Origin: Streptomyces sp. NBC_00234 | GTDB taxonomy: Bacteria; Actinomycetota; Actinomycetes; Streptomycetales; Streptomycetaceae | Assembly (NCBI RefSeq): GCF_036195325.1 | Contig: NZ_CP108101.1 | Coordinates: 4,898,001-4,962,000 of the forward strand | Direction: 5' to 3' | Length of the DNA stretch: 64,000 nt | Part shown: piece after piece, positions 15,049-23,130 of the stretch | How the letters are laid out: every line of letters starts with the position of its first letter | How positions within the stretch are numbered: the first letter of the stretch is position 1 | Position numbers and translations under genes: made by a program | The notes under the pieces: model-generated | Database searches by the model: none | The model's input: the letters and a program-made list of their open reading frames with translations, nothing else | What the model was told of the DNA's origin: nothing

Positions 15049-16119
15049 CTATGCCACCCGGGTGGCTCCCGCGAAGGGCATCTGGTCGATCGGCGCGATA
15101 CGCACGGGGGTGCCCGGCCGCGGTGCGTGGATCATCTGGCCGCCGCCGATGTACAGCCCGACATGGCTGATGCCCGAGTAGAAGAACACCAGGTCCCCCG
15201 GGGCCAGTTCGGAGCGGGACACCCGCTGACCGGCGTTGATCTGGGTGTACGTGGTGCGGGGCAGGGAGACGCCCGCGGAGCTCCAGGCGGCCTGGGTGAG
15301 GCCGGAGCAGTCGAAGGAGGAGGGGCCGGTGGCGCCCCAGACGTACGGCTTGCCGAGCGCCCCGTACGCGAAGTCCACGGCTTGCGCGGCACGGGCGTTG
15401 GGGGCGTCGACGGCGCCGCGCCGGGTGCTGCGGTCGGCGCGGACGGCCGCGCCGCCGTGCCCCGCGTCGGCCGAGCGCTCGTAGTCGGCGCGCTGGCCGT
15501 CGGTCAGGGTGTCCAGCAGGCGCCGGGCGTCGGCCAGTTTGGCGCGCACCGTCGCCTTGTGCTTCGTCAGCTCCGCCCGCCGCGCGGTGAGCGTCGCGAG
15601 TTCGCCCGCGGCCCGTGCGCGGAGCTGGGCGACCCCGGTGACCTGCCGGCGGATCCCGTTGAGGACCCCGGCCTGGCGGTCGCCCGCCCGGTCGAGGTAG
15701 GAGGCGCGTTGCAGATACTGGTCGGGGTCGGAGGACAGCGCGAGCTGCACGGCGGGGTCGAGGCCACCGGAGCGGTACTGGGCGGTGGCGAGCGAACCCA
15801 GGGTGTCGCGTGCGGAGTTGAGGCGTTCGGTCCTGCGGGCGGCCTCGTCGCGCAGCGCGTCCACGGACCGGGCGGCGGCGGTGGCCTTCTCCTTCGTGCC
15901 GTTGTACTGCTCGGTGGCGACCTCGGCGTCGTGGTACAGCCGGTCGATCTTCGCCTTGACCTGGGCCTGCGTGAGCTGCGGTTCGGCGAGTGCCGCGCCG
16001 TCGAAGGCGGTGGCGGTCGCGGCCCCGGCGAAGGCCAGGGTCGCGGCGGTGCGGGCAGCGGGGCCGGTGAACGGGCGTCGCCCGGGCTTCCGGTGAGCTG
16101 CTTTCCGGTGTGCTGCCAC
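15049..16119 (-). CDS. Secreted NlpC/P60 peptidoglycan endopeptidase
   Basis: A 356-residue secreted cell-wall hydrolase. A basic N-terminus and hydrophobic stretch (AARTAATLAFAGAATATAF) form the signal peptide. A long Ala/Arg/Glu-rich coiled coil (about 50-230) precedes the NlpC/P60 domain with catalytic Cys in SSFDCSGLTQ and His in ISHVGLY, ending MIHAPRPGT. The family cleaves D-Glu-meso-Dpm bonds in stem peptides; the coiled coil usually restrains the enzyme, as in RipC-like proteins. The start is GTG 16119 with AGGAAGG about 11 nt upstream. A paralogue lies at 16940-18121. Its 5' leader holds two strong hairpins (16171-16280). Confidence 0.93.
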   Translation of the reverse strand: MAAHRKAAHRKPGRRPFTGPAARTAATLAFAGAATATAFDGAALAEPQLTQAQVKAKIDRLYHDAEVATEQYNGTKEKATAAARSVDALRDEAARRTERLNSARDTLGSLATAQYRSGGLDPAVQLALSSDPDQYLQRASYLDRAGDRQAGVLNGIRRQVTGVAQLRARAAGELATLTARRAELTKHKATVRAKLADARRLLDTLTDGQRADYERSADAGHGGAAVRADRSTRRGAVDAPNARAAQAVDFAYGALGKPYVWGATGPSSFDCSGLTQAAWSSAGVSLPRTTYTQINAGQRVSRSELAPGDLVFFYSGISHVGLYIGGGQMIHAPRPGTPVRIAPIDQMPFAGATRVA

Positions 16120-16170
16120 GAGGGCGGCATCCTTCCTGTTCGGCTGCCCGTCGGGAGCTACCGGCGGGCC

Positions 16171-16280
16171 CGGGAGGGCCGGTGACGGGACACCACAGGG
16201 GGAAGTGGCCCGTCACCGGATCTCCCGGCAGACGACCGGGTGCCGTCCGGTACGGGGCGGCGGTGGAAGTCGGTCGTCTG
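16171..16280 (-). promoter_or_regulatory. Structured 5' leader of the first NlpC/P60 gene
   Basis: Reading the minus strand, a TAGCGT -10 box (16288-16293) is followed immediately by two adjacent hairpins. The first has a perfect 10-bp stem (16229-16238 with 16271-16280). The second has an 11-bp stem (16179-16189 with 16209-16219) extended across a 3x3 internal loop by 5 more pairs (16171-16175 with 16223-16227). The ribosome site lies about 40 nt beyond. I cannot match it to ydaO by eye; it may be a distinct RNA switch or a stability element. The rest of the 355-bp gap to 16475 shows only the small-gene promoter. Confidence 0.55.
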
Positions 16281-16474
16281 GGGAAGGACGCTAAACCCAC
16301 GACACGGGAAAGAGACGGCATGACAGCTATTGCCTTGATGTGGCGTTTCGCTACCTCGGCATGACCGGAAAAATAGCGTCAGAGTCAGGCAATTCGCGCA
16401 GGCGCGAGCGAAGTCACGAGGTAGTGGTACCTGACCGCCGAGCGGTGATAAGGGCCCGGCTAGGCTGCGGAGCC

Positions 16475-16828
16475 ATGGACGTACTCATCAATGTCTTCGT
16501 CGCCCTGCACATCATCGGTATCGCCGCGCTGCTGGGCGGTTTCCTGACCCAGATGAAGGCGATGGGCGCCGGCACGGCCCGCTTCGTACCGGCCATGCTG
16601 CACGGCGCACTGACCATGCTGGTCACGGGAGTCGCGCTGGTCGGCCTCAACCAGGCCGACGACCAGACCGTGAACAACGTCAAGATCGGCGTCAAGCTGC
16701 TGATCCTGGTCGTGATCCTCGGGCTCGTCTACGTCAAGCGGGACGAGGAGAAGGTCGGCAAGGGCGCGTTCGCCGCGGTCGGCGGTCTGACGGTCGCCAA
16801 CATCTTCATCGCCACGCTCTGGACGTGA
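16475..16828 (+). CDS. Small four-helix integral membrane protein
   Basis: A 117-residue protein with four hydrophobic segments, opening MDVLINVFVALHIIGIAALL and closing with a TVANIFIATLW helix. No enzyme motif is visible; it is a conserved Streptomyces membrane protein of unknown role. A TAGGCT -10 box at about 16461-16466 lies only 8 nt before the ATG, so the mRNA is probably leaderless or nearly so, though GGAG sits just upstream. It lies between two paralogous NlpC/P60 genes on the opposite strand, so a part in envelope biology is possible but unproven. Confidence 0.8.
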   Translation: MDVLINVFVALHIIGIAALLGGFLTQMKAMGAGTARFVPAMLHGALTMLVTGVALVGLNQADDQTVNNVKIGVKLLILVVILGLVYVKRDEEKVGKGAFAAVGGLTVANIFIATLWT

Positions 16829-16939
16829 CACGACGTGAGGGCCCGGCCGGGCCCGGAGCCGGACGGGCCCTGAAGCCCGTCCGGTGACCGGGACCGTCGT
16901 GCCCGGCCGGCCGATCCGGCCCGATCCGAACGGAAGGCC

Positions 16940-18121
16940 CTACGCCGGCCGCACGCTGCCGTAGATCGGCATGTAGTAGATCGATTCCTCACGCACGTTC
17001 GCACCCGGCTTCGGCGCGTGGATCATCATGCCGTCGCCCTTGTAGATGCCGACGTGGCTGATGTCGTCGTAGAAGAAGACCAGGTCGCCCGGCTGCAGAT
17101 CGGCCGTCGCCACCCGTGTGCCGACCTCGACCTGGTCCCAGGTGGTACGCGGCAGGTCGACGCCCGCCGCCTTCCAGGCCGCCTGCGTCAGCCCCGAGCA
17201 GTCGTACGAGGAGGGGCCCGTCGCCCCCCAGACGTACGGCTTGCCGATCTGGTCCCGCGCGAAGGCGAGGACCTTCTCGGCCTTCGCCGCGTAGCTGCTG
17301 TCCGCGTCCGAGCCGCTGCCGGTGTCCGTGCCGGTGCCGGGCTGCTCGGCCTCCTGCGCGGCGTCCTCGGCGGCTTCCTTCGCCGCCGCCTCTTCCTGGG
17401 CCTGGCGCTCGGCCTCCGCGGCGGCGGCCTGCTGGCGTGCCAGCTCCTCGGCCTTGCGCTTGGCCTCCGCCTCCTTCTTGCGCTCCAGCTCCGCGAGCCG
17501 CGCCTTCTCCTCGGCGGTCAGCTCCGACAGCAGGGTGCGCGCCTCGGCCAGCTTGTCCTGCACCTGCTGCTTGCTGCTGCGCAGCGTGGTCTGCGCCTCG
17601 GTGAGCGTCTCCAGGCTCTTCGTGGCCTCGGCACGCTTCTTCGCCGCCTGGTTCTGCTGCGTACGGAAGTCGGCGACGGTCTTCTGCTGCTGGCTGGTCA
17701 TCCGCGCCATCAGCTGGTCCTGGTCGAAGTACGACTGCGGGTCGTCCGCAAGGAAGAACGTGGCCGTCGGGGCGACCGAACCGCTCCGGTACTGCGCCGC
17801 CGCGAGCTGACCCAGTTCGCGGCGCGTCTCGTTCAGCTTGTCGGCCCGCTTCGCCGCGGCGTCCAGGAGTCCGTCGACCTTGGCGCGCTGCTCGGTGGAG
17901 GCGGACTTCGCCTTGTTGTACTGCTGGGTCGCGGTGCCCGCCTGCCGGTAGAGGTCGTCGACCTTCTTCTGTACGTCCTCGATGCTGGGCCGGGGTGCCG
18001 CGGGCGCGGCCGTCGCGGTCTGCGTGGAGAGCAGAGTCACAGAGGCCAGTGCGGCCGTCGTGAGCCCGACTCCGGGGGTGGTGGTGCGCAAGCGGGTGCG
18101 CGGTTTGCGATGCGACGCCAA
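16940..18121 (-). CDS. Secreted NlpC/P60 peptidoglycan endopeptidase, c-di-AMP riboswitch controlled
   Basis: A secreted hydrolase of about 393 residues, paralogous to the gene at 15049. It has a signal peptide (TTAALASVTLLSTQTATA), a long charged coiled coil with an Ala/Glu/Lys-rich central part, and a C-terminal NlpC/P60 domain with Cys in SSYDCSGLTQ and His in ISHVGIY. ATG 18130 sits directly on the GGAAGGAG ribosome site with no spacer. TTG 18121, 9 nt after it, aligns with the paralogue's GTG (both then read A-S/A-H-R-K), so I prefer TTG. A ydaO riboswitch in its leader ties expression to c-di-AMP, as is known for actinobacterial cell-wall hydrolases. Confidence 0.92.
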   Translation of the reverse strand: MASHRKPRTRLRTTTPGVGLTTAALASVTLLSTQTATAAPAAPRPSIEDVQKKVDDLYRQAGTATQQYNKAKSASTEQRAKVDGLLDAAAKRADKLNETRRELGQLAAAQYRSGSVAPTATFFLADDPQSYFDQDQLMARMTSQQQKTVADFRTQQNQAAKKRAEATKSLETLTEAQTTLRSSKQQVQDKLAEARTLLSELTAEEKARLAELERKKEAEAKRKAEELARQQAAAAEAERQAQEEAAAKEAAEDAAQEAEQPGTGTDTGSGSDADSSYAAKAEKVLAFARDQIGKPYVWGATGPSSYDCSGLTQAAWKAAGVDLPRTTWDQVEVGTRVATADLQPGDLVFFYDDISHVGIYKGDGMMIHAPKPGANVREESIYYMPIYGSVRPA

Positions 18122-18140
18122 GGCCGGCATCTCCTTCCGT

Positions 18141-18290
18141 GGACCGCCTACCGGGTTAGCTGTCGGGTTCGGGCGGAACGGAAGGCTGCCCTACGGTCCA
18201 AGTGGGGGTCGCGGACCGATTCACCCCGGTGCTGCTTGTGGGTCCCCGGTTCCGAACGGCCCTGGGGCAGCCCGGATTCGGCGTGGGTGC
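18141..18290 (-). ncRNA. ydaO/yuaA-type c-di-AMP riboswitch
   Basis: On the minus strand the leader shows the conserved blocks of the ydaO class in order: a CCGAATCCGGG segment (18271-18283 region), CCGGGGACCCA, GGGGTGAATCGG, AGGGCAGCCTTCC, and near the 3' end CCCGACAGCTAACCCGG followed by TAGGCGG (18141-18166). In this class c-di-AMP binding turns off expression of cell-wall remodelling and osmolyte genes. It ends about 10 nt before the ribosome site of the NlpC/P60 gene. Boundaries are approximate. Confidence 0.9.
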
Positions 18291-18338
18291 CCGCTCGGCG
18301 TGGTTCGCCTCAAGGGGGTACGGGCCGCCCGACGGAGC

Positions 18339-18368
18339 ACGCTAGCCAACCCGTGGTGTCCCTGTGAA
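18339..18368 (-). promoter_or_regulatory. Promoter of the riboswitch-controlled NlpC/P60 gene
   Basis: Minus-strand TTCACA (18363-18368), an 18-nt spacer and TAGCGT (18339-18344) form a vegetative-type promoter that would start transcription near 18332, giving a leader of about 210 nt that contains the whole riboswitch. The first NlpC/P60 gene uses the same TAGCGT box. Confidence 0.5.
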
Positions 18369-18520
18369 GGTTGATGTTCGATATGCCCGATACGTTTTCG
18401 TGACCTTGGGGAAATCGATACGTACGGACCCGGAGGGGCTCCCCTTTCCCTCACCCGGTGTGGCCGAACCGTCTCCGTACGCGCATGTCCGCGGGCCGTC
18501 CTGCGGAATGCGGCCCCGGG

Positions 18521-18543
18521 GTGTCAGTGGGGCCGCCTAGACT
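18521..18543 (+). promoter_or_regulatory. RecA-independent DNA-damage type promoter of pcrA
   Basis: GTGTCAGTG (18521-18529), exactly 8 nt, then TAGACT (18538-18543) matches 11 of the 12 fixed positions of the actinobacterial RecA-NDp consensus TTGTCRGTG-N8-TANNNT, the promoter class controlled by PafBC in mycobacteria. The ATG at 18553 is 9 nt after the -10 box, so the pcrA mRNA is probably leaderless. Confidence 0.75.
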
Positions 18544-18552
18544 CGTCAAGCG

Positions 18553-20991
18553 ATGAGCAGCCTCTTTGACGACAGCTTCCTGACCGGCCTCCAGAACTCG
18601 GAGGAAGGGCCCCCGCCGCCCCCCGAGGACCACGCACCCGAAGCGGTGCCGGAGGGTCTCTTCGAGGGCGTCTTCGACGCGCCCCCGCCGCCCCGCGAGG
18701 GGTACTACCGCGACGGCGCCCCCCGTCCGGTCATCGATGCCGCCGCGCTGCTCGACGGGCTGAACACCGAACAGCGCGCCGCCGTCGTGCACGCCGGTTC
18801 GCCGCTGCTCATCGTCGCCGGCGCCGGATCGGGCAAGACCCGCGTGCTCACCCACCGGATCGCCCATCTGCTGGCCGAGCGCGGGGTGCACCCGGGCCAG
18901 ATCCTCGCCATCACCTTCACCAACAAGGCCGCGGGCGAGATGAAGGAGCGGGTCGAGCAGCTCGTCGGACCGCGCGCCAACGCCATGTGGGTCATGACCT
19001 TCCACAGCGCGTGCGTACGCATCCTGCGCCGCGAGTCCAAGCGGCTCGGCTTCACCTCGTCGTTCTCGATCTACGACGCCGCGGACTCCAAGCGGCTGAT
19101 GGCGCTCGTCTGCCGCGATCTGGACCTCGACCCGAAGCGCTACCCGCCGAAGTCGTTCACGGCCAAGGTCTCGAACCTGAAGAACGAGCTGATCGACGAG
19201 GAGACCTTCGCCGGGCAGGCCGCGGACGGCTTCGAGAAGACCCTCGCCCAGGCGTACGCGATGTACCAGGCGCGGCTGCGTGAGGCCAACGCCCTGGACT
19301 TCGACGACATCATCATGACGACGGTGCACCTGCTCCAGGCGTTCCCCGATGTCGCGGAGCACTACCGCCGCCGCTTCCGGCACGTCCTGGTCGACGAGTA
19401 CCAGGACACCAACCACGCGCAGTACACGCTCGTACGCGAGCTGGTGGGCCCGGCCGGCGAGGCCGACGCCCCCGCGGAGCTGTGCGTCGTCGGTGACGCG
19501 GACCAGTCGATCTACGCCTTCCGGGGCGCGACCATCCGCAACATCCTCCAGTTCGAGGAGGACTATCCGGACGCGACCACGATCATGCTGGAGCAGAACT
19601 ACCGCTCCACGCAGACGATCCTCTCCGCGGCCAACGCGGTCATCGAGCGCAACGAGAGCCGCCGTCCCAAGAACCTCTGGACGAACGCTGGCACCGGCGC
19701 CCGGATCACGGGATACGTTGCGGACACCGAGCACGACGAGGCGCAGTTCATCGCCGACGAGATCGACCGGCTCACGGACGCCGGCGACGCGAAGGCGGGC
19801 GACGTCGCCGTCTTCTACCGTACGAACGCGCAGTCCCGTGTCTTCGAAGAGATCTTCATCCGGGTCGGCCTGCCGTACAAGGTCGTCGGCGGGGTGCGCT
19901 TCTACGAGCGCAAGGAGGTCCGCGACGTCCTGGCCTATCTCCGGGTGCTCGCCAACCCCGAGGACACCGTCCCGCTGCGCCGCATTCTGAACGTGCCGAA
20001 GCGCGGCATCGGCGACCGCGCCGAAGCGATGATCGACGCCCTGTCGATGCGCGAGAAGATCTCCTTCCCGCAGGCCCTGCGCCGCGTCGACGAGGCGTAC
20101 GGCATGGCGGCCCGCTCGTCGAACGCCGTCAAGCGCTTCAACACGCTGATGGAGGAGCTGCGCACGATCGTCGAGTCCGGGGCGGGCCCGGCGGTCGTCC
20201 TGGAAGCGGTCATGGAGCGCACCGGCTACCTCGCCGAGCTCCAGGCGTCGACCGACCCGCAGGACGAGACCCGGATCGAGAACCTCCAGGAACTGGCGGC
20301 CGTCGCCCTCGAATTCGAGCAGGAGCGCGCGGAGGAGGAGGGTGCGGGCACCCTCGCCGAGTTCCTGGAGAAGGTGGCGCTCGTCGCCGACTCCGACCAG
20401 ATCCCCGACGAGGACGAAGAGGGCTCCGGCGTCATCACGCTGATGACCCTGCACACGGCCAAGGGGCTGGAGTTCCCGGTCGTCTTCCTGACCGGCATGG
20501 AGGACGGCGTCTTCCCGCACATGCGGGCGCTGGGACAGGCGAAGGAGCTGGAGGAGGAGCGGCGGCTCGCCTATGTCGGCATCACCCGCGCCCGGGAGCG
20601 GCTGTATCTGACCCGGGCCGCGATGCGCAGTGCGTGGGGCCAGCCCTCGTACAACCCGCCCTCGCGGTTCCTGGAGGAGATCCCGGACCAGCATCTGGAG
20701 TGGAAGCGCAAGGGCCCGATGGCCGCTCCGGCCGGACCGACGTCGGGGATCACCTCCTCGCTGTCGTCCTCGCGCGCGAAGTCCGGGCCTTCGGGTTTCG
20801 CGACCCGCCGCACCTCGGACAAGCCGGTGGTCACGCTGGTGGTGGGAGACCGGGTCACGCACGACCAGTTCGGTCTGGGCACGGTGACGGCGGTCGAGGG
20901 CTTCGGGGACCAGGCGAAGGCCACGGTCGACTTCGGGGACGAGCGGCCGAAGAAGCTCCTGCTGCGGTACGCACCGGTCGAGAAGCTCTAG
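18553..20991 (+). CDS. pcrA: ATP-dependent DNA helicase PcrA/UvrD
   Basis: An 812-residue superfamily 1A 3'-5' helicase acting in nucleotide-excision repair and in clearing replication and transcription blocks. Helicase motifs appear in order: Walker A AGAGSGKT (89-96), TFTNKAAGEM, DEYQDTN (Walker B), GDADQSIYAFRG, EQNYRST, TLHTAKGLEF and YVGITRARERLYLT. The acidic, Pro-rich first 60 residues are extra. The C-terminal 60 residues carry a Tudor-like RNA-polymerase-binding fold (VVGDRVTHDQFGLGTV). No ribosome site precedes the ATG, consistent with a leaderless transcript from the damage-type promoter. The stop codon TAG lies inside the left end of a repeat element. Confidence 0.97.
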   Translation: MSSLFDDSFLTGLQNSEEGPPPPPEDHAPEAVPEGLFEGVFDAPPPPREGYYRDGAPRPVIDAAALLDGLNTEQRAAVVHAGSPLLIVAGAGSGKTRVLTHRIAHLLAERGVHPGQILAITFTNKAAGEMKERVEQLVGPRANAMWVMTFHSACVRILRRESKRLGFTSSFSIYDAADSKRLMALVCRDLDLDPKRYPPKSFTAKVSNLKNELIDEETFAGQAADGFEKTLAQAYAMYQARLREANALDFDDIIMTTVHLLQAFPDVAEHYRRRFRHVLVDEYQDTNHAQYTLVRELVGPAGEADAPAELCVVGDADQSIYAFRGATIRNILQFEEDYPDATTIMLEQNYRSTQTILSAANAVIERNESRRPKNLWTNAGTGARITGYVADTEHDEAQFIADEIDRLTDAGDAKAGDVAVFYRTNAQSRVFEEIFIRVGLPYKVVGGVRFYERKEVRDVLAYLRVLANPEDTVPLRRILNVPKRGIGDRAEAMIDALSMREKISFPQALRRVDEAYGMAARSSNAVKRFNTLMEELRTIVESGAGPAVVLEAVMERTGYLAELQASTDPQDETRIENLQELAAVALEFEQERAEEEGAGTLAEFLEKVALVADSDQIPDEDEEGSGVITLMTLHTAKGLEFPVVFLTGMEDGVFPHMRALGQAKELEEERRLAYVGITRARERLYLTRAAMRSAWGQPSYNPPSRFLEEIPDQHLEWKRKGPMAAPAGPTSGITSSLSSSRAKSGPSGFATRRTSDKPVVTLVVGDRVTHDQFGLGTVTAVEGFGDQAKATVDFGDERPKKLLLRYAPVEKL

Positions 20992-21153
20992 GGCCGCTCG
21001 TTTGGATCATGCCGGGCTCGCGTGCCCTGGCGCGCGCATCTGCGGCGTTGTCGTCGGTCGCCGACGCTCCGCGTCGACTCCCCCCTCCGCCTTGCAGCTG
21101 CCCCCACCAGACCCCGCTCCCTCATCCGCCCAGATCCAAACGAAAGACCCTAG
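20988..21153. repeat. MITE-like element with 21-bp terminal inverted repeats
   Basis: A 166-bp non-coding segment bounded by 20988-21008 and 21133-21153. The two ends are inverted copies matching at 18 of 21 positions, both containing CTAGGG and TCGTTTGGATC. It has no ORF that I believe. The left end supplies the TAG stop of pcrA. Similar TTTGGATC-ended segments are, to my recollection, scattered in Streptomyces genomes. It is either an inserted miniature element or a conserved intergenic palindrome; the number of copies cannot be judged here. Confidence 0.65.
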
Positions 21154-21167
21154 GGCCTGTCGTTGCA

Positions 21168-21212
21168 CAGATGGCTGTGCCCCGTCCCTCAGGACGGGGC
21201 CACAGCCATCTG
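21168..21212. terminator. Strong bidirectional terminator between pcrA and the M23 gene
   Basis: A 20-bp stem broken by a single bulged C (21168-21187 with 21192-21212) around a 4-nt loop, lying between the convergent pcrA and M23 peptidase genes 12 nt from the latter's stop. Confidence 0.88.
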
Positions 21213-21223
21213 CGACGTGGTGA

Positions 21224-22870
21224 TCAGTTCGGGTTGAGGCCGTGGCTCCGGAGCCACGGCATCGGGTCGATCGCGGAGCCGCCGCCGGGCCGGACCTCGA
21301 AGTGCAGGTGCGGACCGGTGGAGTTGCCCGAGTTCCCGGAGTACGCGATGGTGTCGCCCGCCTGCACGGAGCCCGAGCGGATCCGGGTGCTGCTGAGGTG
21401 GCAGTACCAGGTCTCGGTCCCGTCGGGCGCCGTCACGATGACCATGTTCCCGTAGGCGCTGTCCAGCTGGGTGCGTACGGTTCCGTCGGTGGCGGCCATC
21501 ACCGGGGTCCCGTACGAGACGGGGAAGTCGATGCCCGTGTGCACGGACATCCAGTTGACGCCCGCCTGGCCGTAGTACGCGCTGAGACCGTGCTGCGCGA
21601 CCGGCAGGGAGAACTTGGGGCGCAGCGCCTCCTTGCGTGCGGCCTCCTGCTCGCGCTTCTTCTTCTCCTCGGCCTGGCGCTCCCGCAGGTCGATGCGCTC
21701 CTGGGTGCGGCTCGCGCGGTCGGCGAAGTCGTCGGCGTCGGCGCTGAGGTTGGCGAGCTGGGTGTCCAGCTCGTTGTTGGCCGCGACCGGCTTGACGGTG
21801 CCGGGGTCGGCCGCCGCCATCGAGGTGGTCTCGTCCTTCTTGTCCTCGCCGGTGATGCCGCTGACCGAGGCGGCCGCGATGCCCGCGACGCTCATGACGC
21901 AGGCCGAGGGAACGGCGACGGTCAGGAGCGCGGATCGCTTGGCGGGGCTACGGCGTCGGCTGCGGTTGCCCGCTCCGGCGCGGGGCGTCCGGCCGCCCGC
22001 CGGGCGGGGGGAGACGGAGGAGTGCGGGGCGGCGGTCACGAGGTCGGGCTCGTCGCTCCCGTGCCCGGCCGCGGACTCGTGCGTCCCGGCGTCGTGCTCG
22101 TCCTCGTCGTGCGCGTGGCCCTCGGGGCCGGCGTGACTGTCGGCGTCCACGTCCGAGGCGCCGAACTCGGTTGTTCCGTAAGGCTCGTAGGAAACCTGCT
22201 GCTCGGCCGGCTGGTGTTCGGCACGCTGCTGTTCGTACGAGGGGTACGACACCTGTTCGGTCTCGTACGGCGCGTTCCCGGGCGTGGCGCCGGAGTTCCA
22301 GGCGGTGGCGTCGTAGGCGCCGGTGTCCGCGCCCGCGTTCATGAATCCCGTGGTGGCGTACGTGCCGGTCTCGTAGCCGGTGGCAGCGAAGGGGGCGGTG
22401 GGGAAGGCGCCGGTGTCGGTCGTCGCCCACTGGTCGGTCGGGGCGGACTGGATCCATCCCGAGGTGTCCCACTGCCCGGTGCCGTCCGCGGTCGCGGTCT
22501 GCGCGGGAATCCCGGCGTCCGGCACCCAGGTGCCGGTGGTGTCGTACTGCTGCGGCTCGTGCGGGCGGGCGGCGTAGGCGTCGTACGAGGCGGTCTGGTG
22601 CGCGCCCGTGTCCCACTGGCTGGAGTCGTACGTTCCGCTGTGGCTCTGCCCGGCGGCCTGATAGCCGGTGTCGTAGCCGTACGGGGCGCTCTGAGCGGTG
22701 TCGTAGCCGCTTCCGTAGCCGCCGCCGGTCTCGTAGCCGCCCGTGTGAGTGCTGTCGTAACTGCCGTCGTGATGACCGGGGAGAGCACCGAAGAGCGGAT
22801 CGGTGTCGAAGCTGCCGGTGGGGTGGCTGTCGTAGTCGACGTACCCGGCGTGGGGGTGCTGGTCGTTCAC
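21224..22870 (-). CDS. Membrane-anchored M23 (lysostaphin-type) peptidase with low-complexity N-terminus
   Basis: A 548-residue predicted cell-wall endopeptidase. The first 240 residues are a disordered Tyr/Gly/Thr/Asp-rich region with recurring YDTG, GYETG and DTGAY-like units; an acidic His-rich stretch follows (240-275), then a basic segment and a single hydrophobic helix (314-338). A short coiled coil (370-415) leads to the M23 domain with metal ligands His444 and Asp448 in HTGIDFP and HLH at 521-523. The long extension before the membrane helix should be cytoplasmic if the helix is a signal anchor. GTG 22870 follows GAGAGAAG; a TACAGT box at 22946-22951 may be its -10, giving a leader of about 70 nt. 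Confidence 0.9.
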   Translation of the reverse strand: MNDQHPHAGYVDYDSHPTGSFDTDPLFGALPGHHDGSYDSTHTGGYETGGGYGSGYDTAQSAPYGYDTGYQAAGQSHSGTYDSSQWDTGAHQTASYDAYAARPHEPQQYDTTGTWVPDAGIPAQTATADGTGQWDTSGWIQSAPTDQWATTDTGAFPTAPFAATGYETGTYATTGFMNAGADTGAYDATAWNSGATPGNAPYETEQVSYPSYEQQRAEHQPAEQQVSYEPYGTTEFGASDVDADSHAGPEGHAHDEDEHDAGTHESAAGHGSDEPDLVTAAPHSSVSPRPAGGRTPRAGAGNRSRRRSPAKRSALLTVAVPSACVMSVAGIAAASVSGITGEDKKDETTSMAAADPGTVKPVAANNELDTQLANLSADADDFADRASRTQERIDLRERQAEEKKKREQEAARKEALRPKFSLPVAQHGLSAYYGQAGVNWMSVHTGIDFPVSYGTPVMAATDGTVRTQLDSAYGNMVIVTAPDGTETWYCHLSSTRIRSGSVQAGDTIAYSGNSGNSTGPHLHFEVRPGGGSAIDPMPWLRSHGLNPN

Positions 22871-23130
22871 CAACTTCTCTCTCGCCTCGGCAGCAGGACC
22901 TGTTCCGGGGTCCGTGGGGGATCCCAGGGGAAAGCAGTGGCCGCGACTGTACCCGGCGGTACGTGACGACGACAATCTTCGCCGGGTCACGGCCGCTCAG
23001 GAAACGGGCAATCGGCCGTCTTTCGGTGGACAGCAGGCGGAGCCTTGGCCCTACGTTCGAAATGTGTTCTATTCACGGGCCCGGGTGGGGGTCGTTCCCG
23101 TGCCCGGGTACAGGCCCTTCGTGGGCGGAT

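Noticed and set aside
16120..16293. Second ydaO riboswitch upstream of the first NlpC/P60 gene
   Set aside because: The conserved GACAGCTAACC and GGGGTGAATC blocks are absent; only unrelated hairpins are visible.
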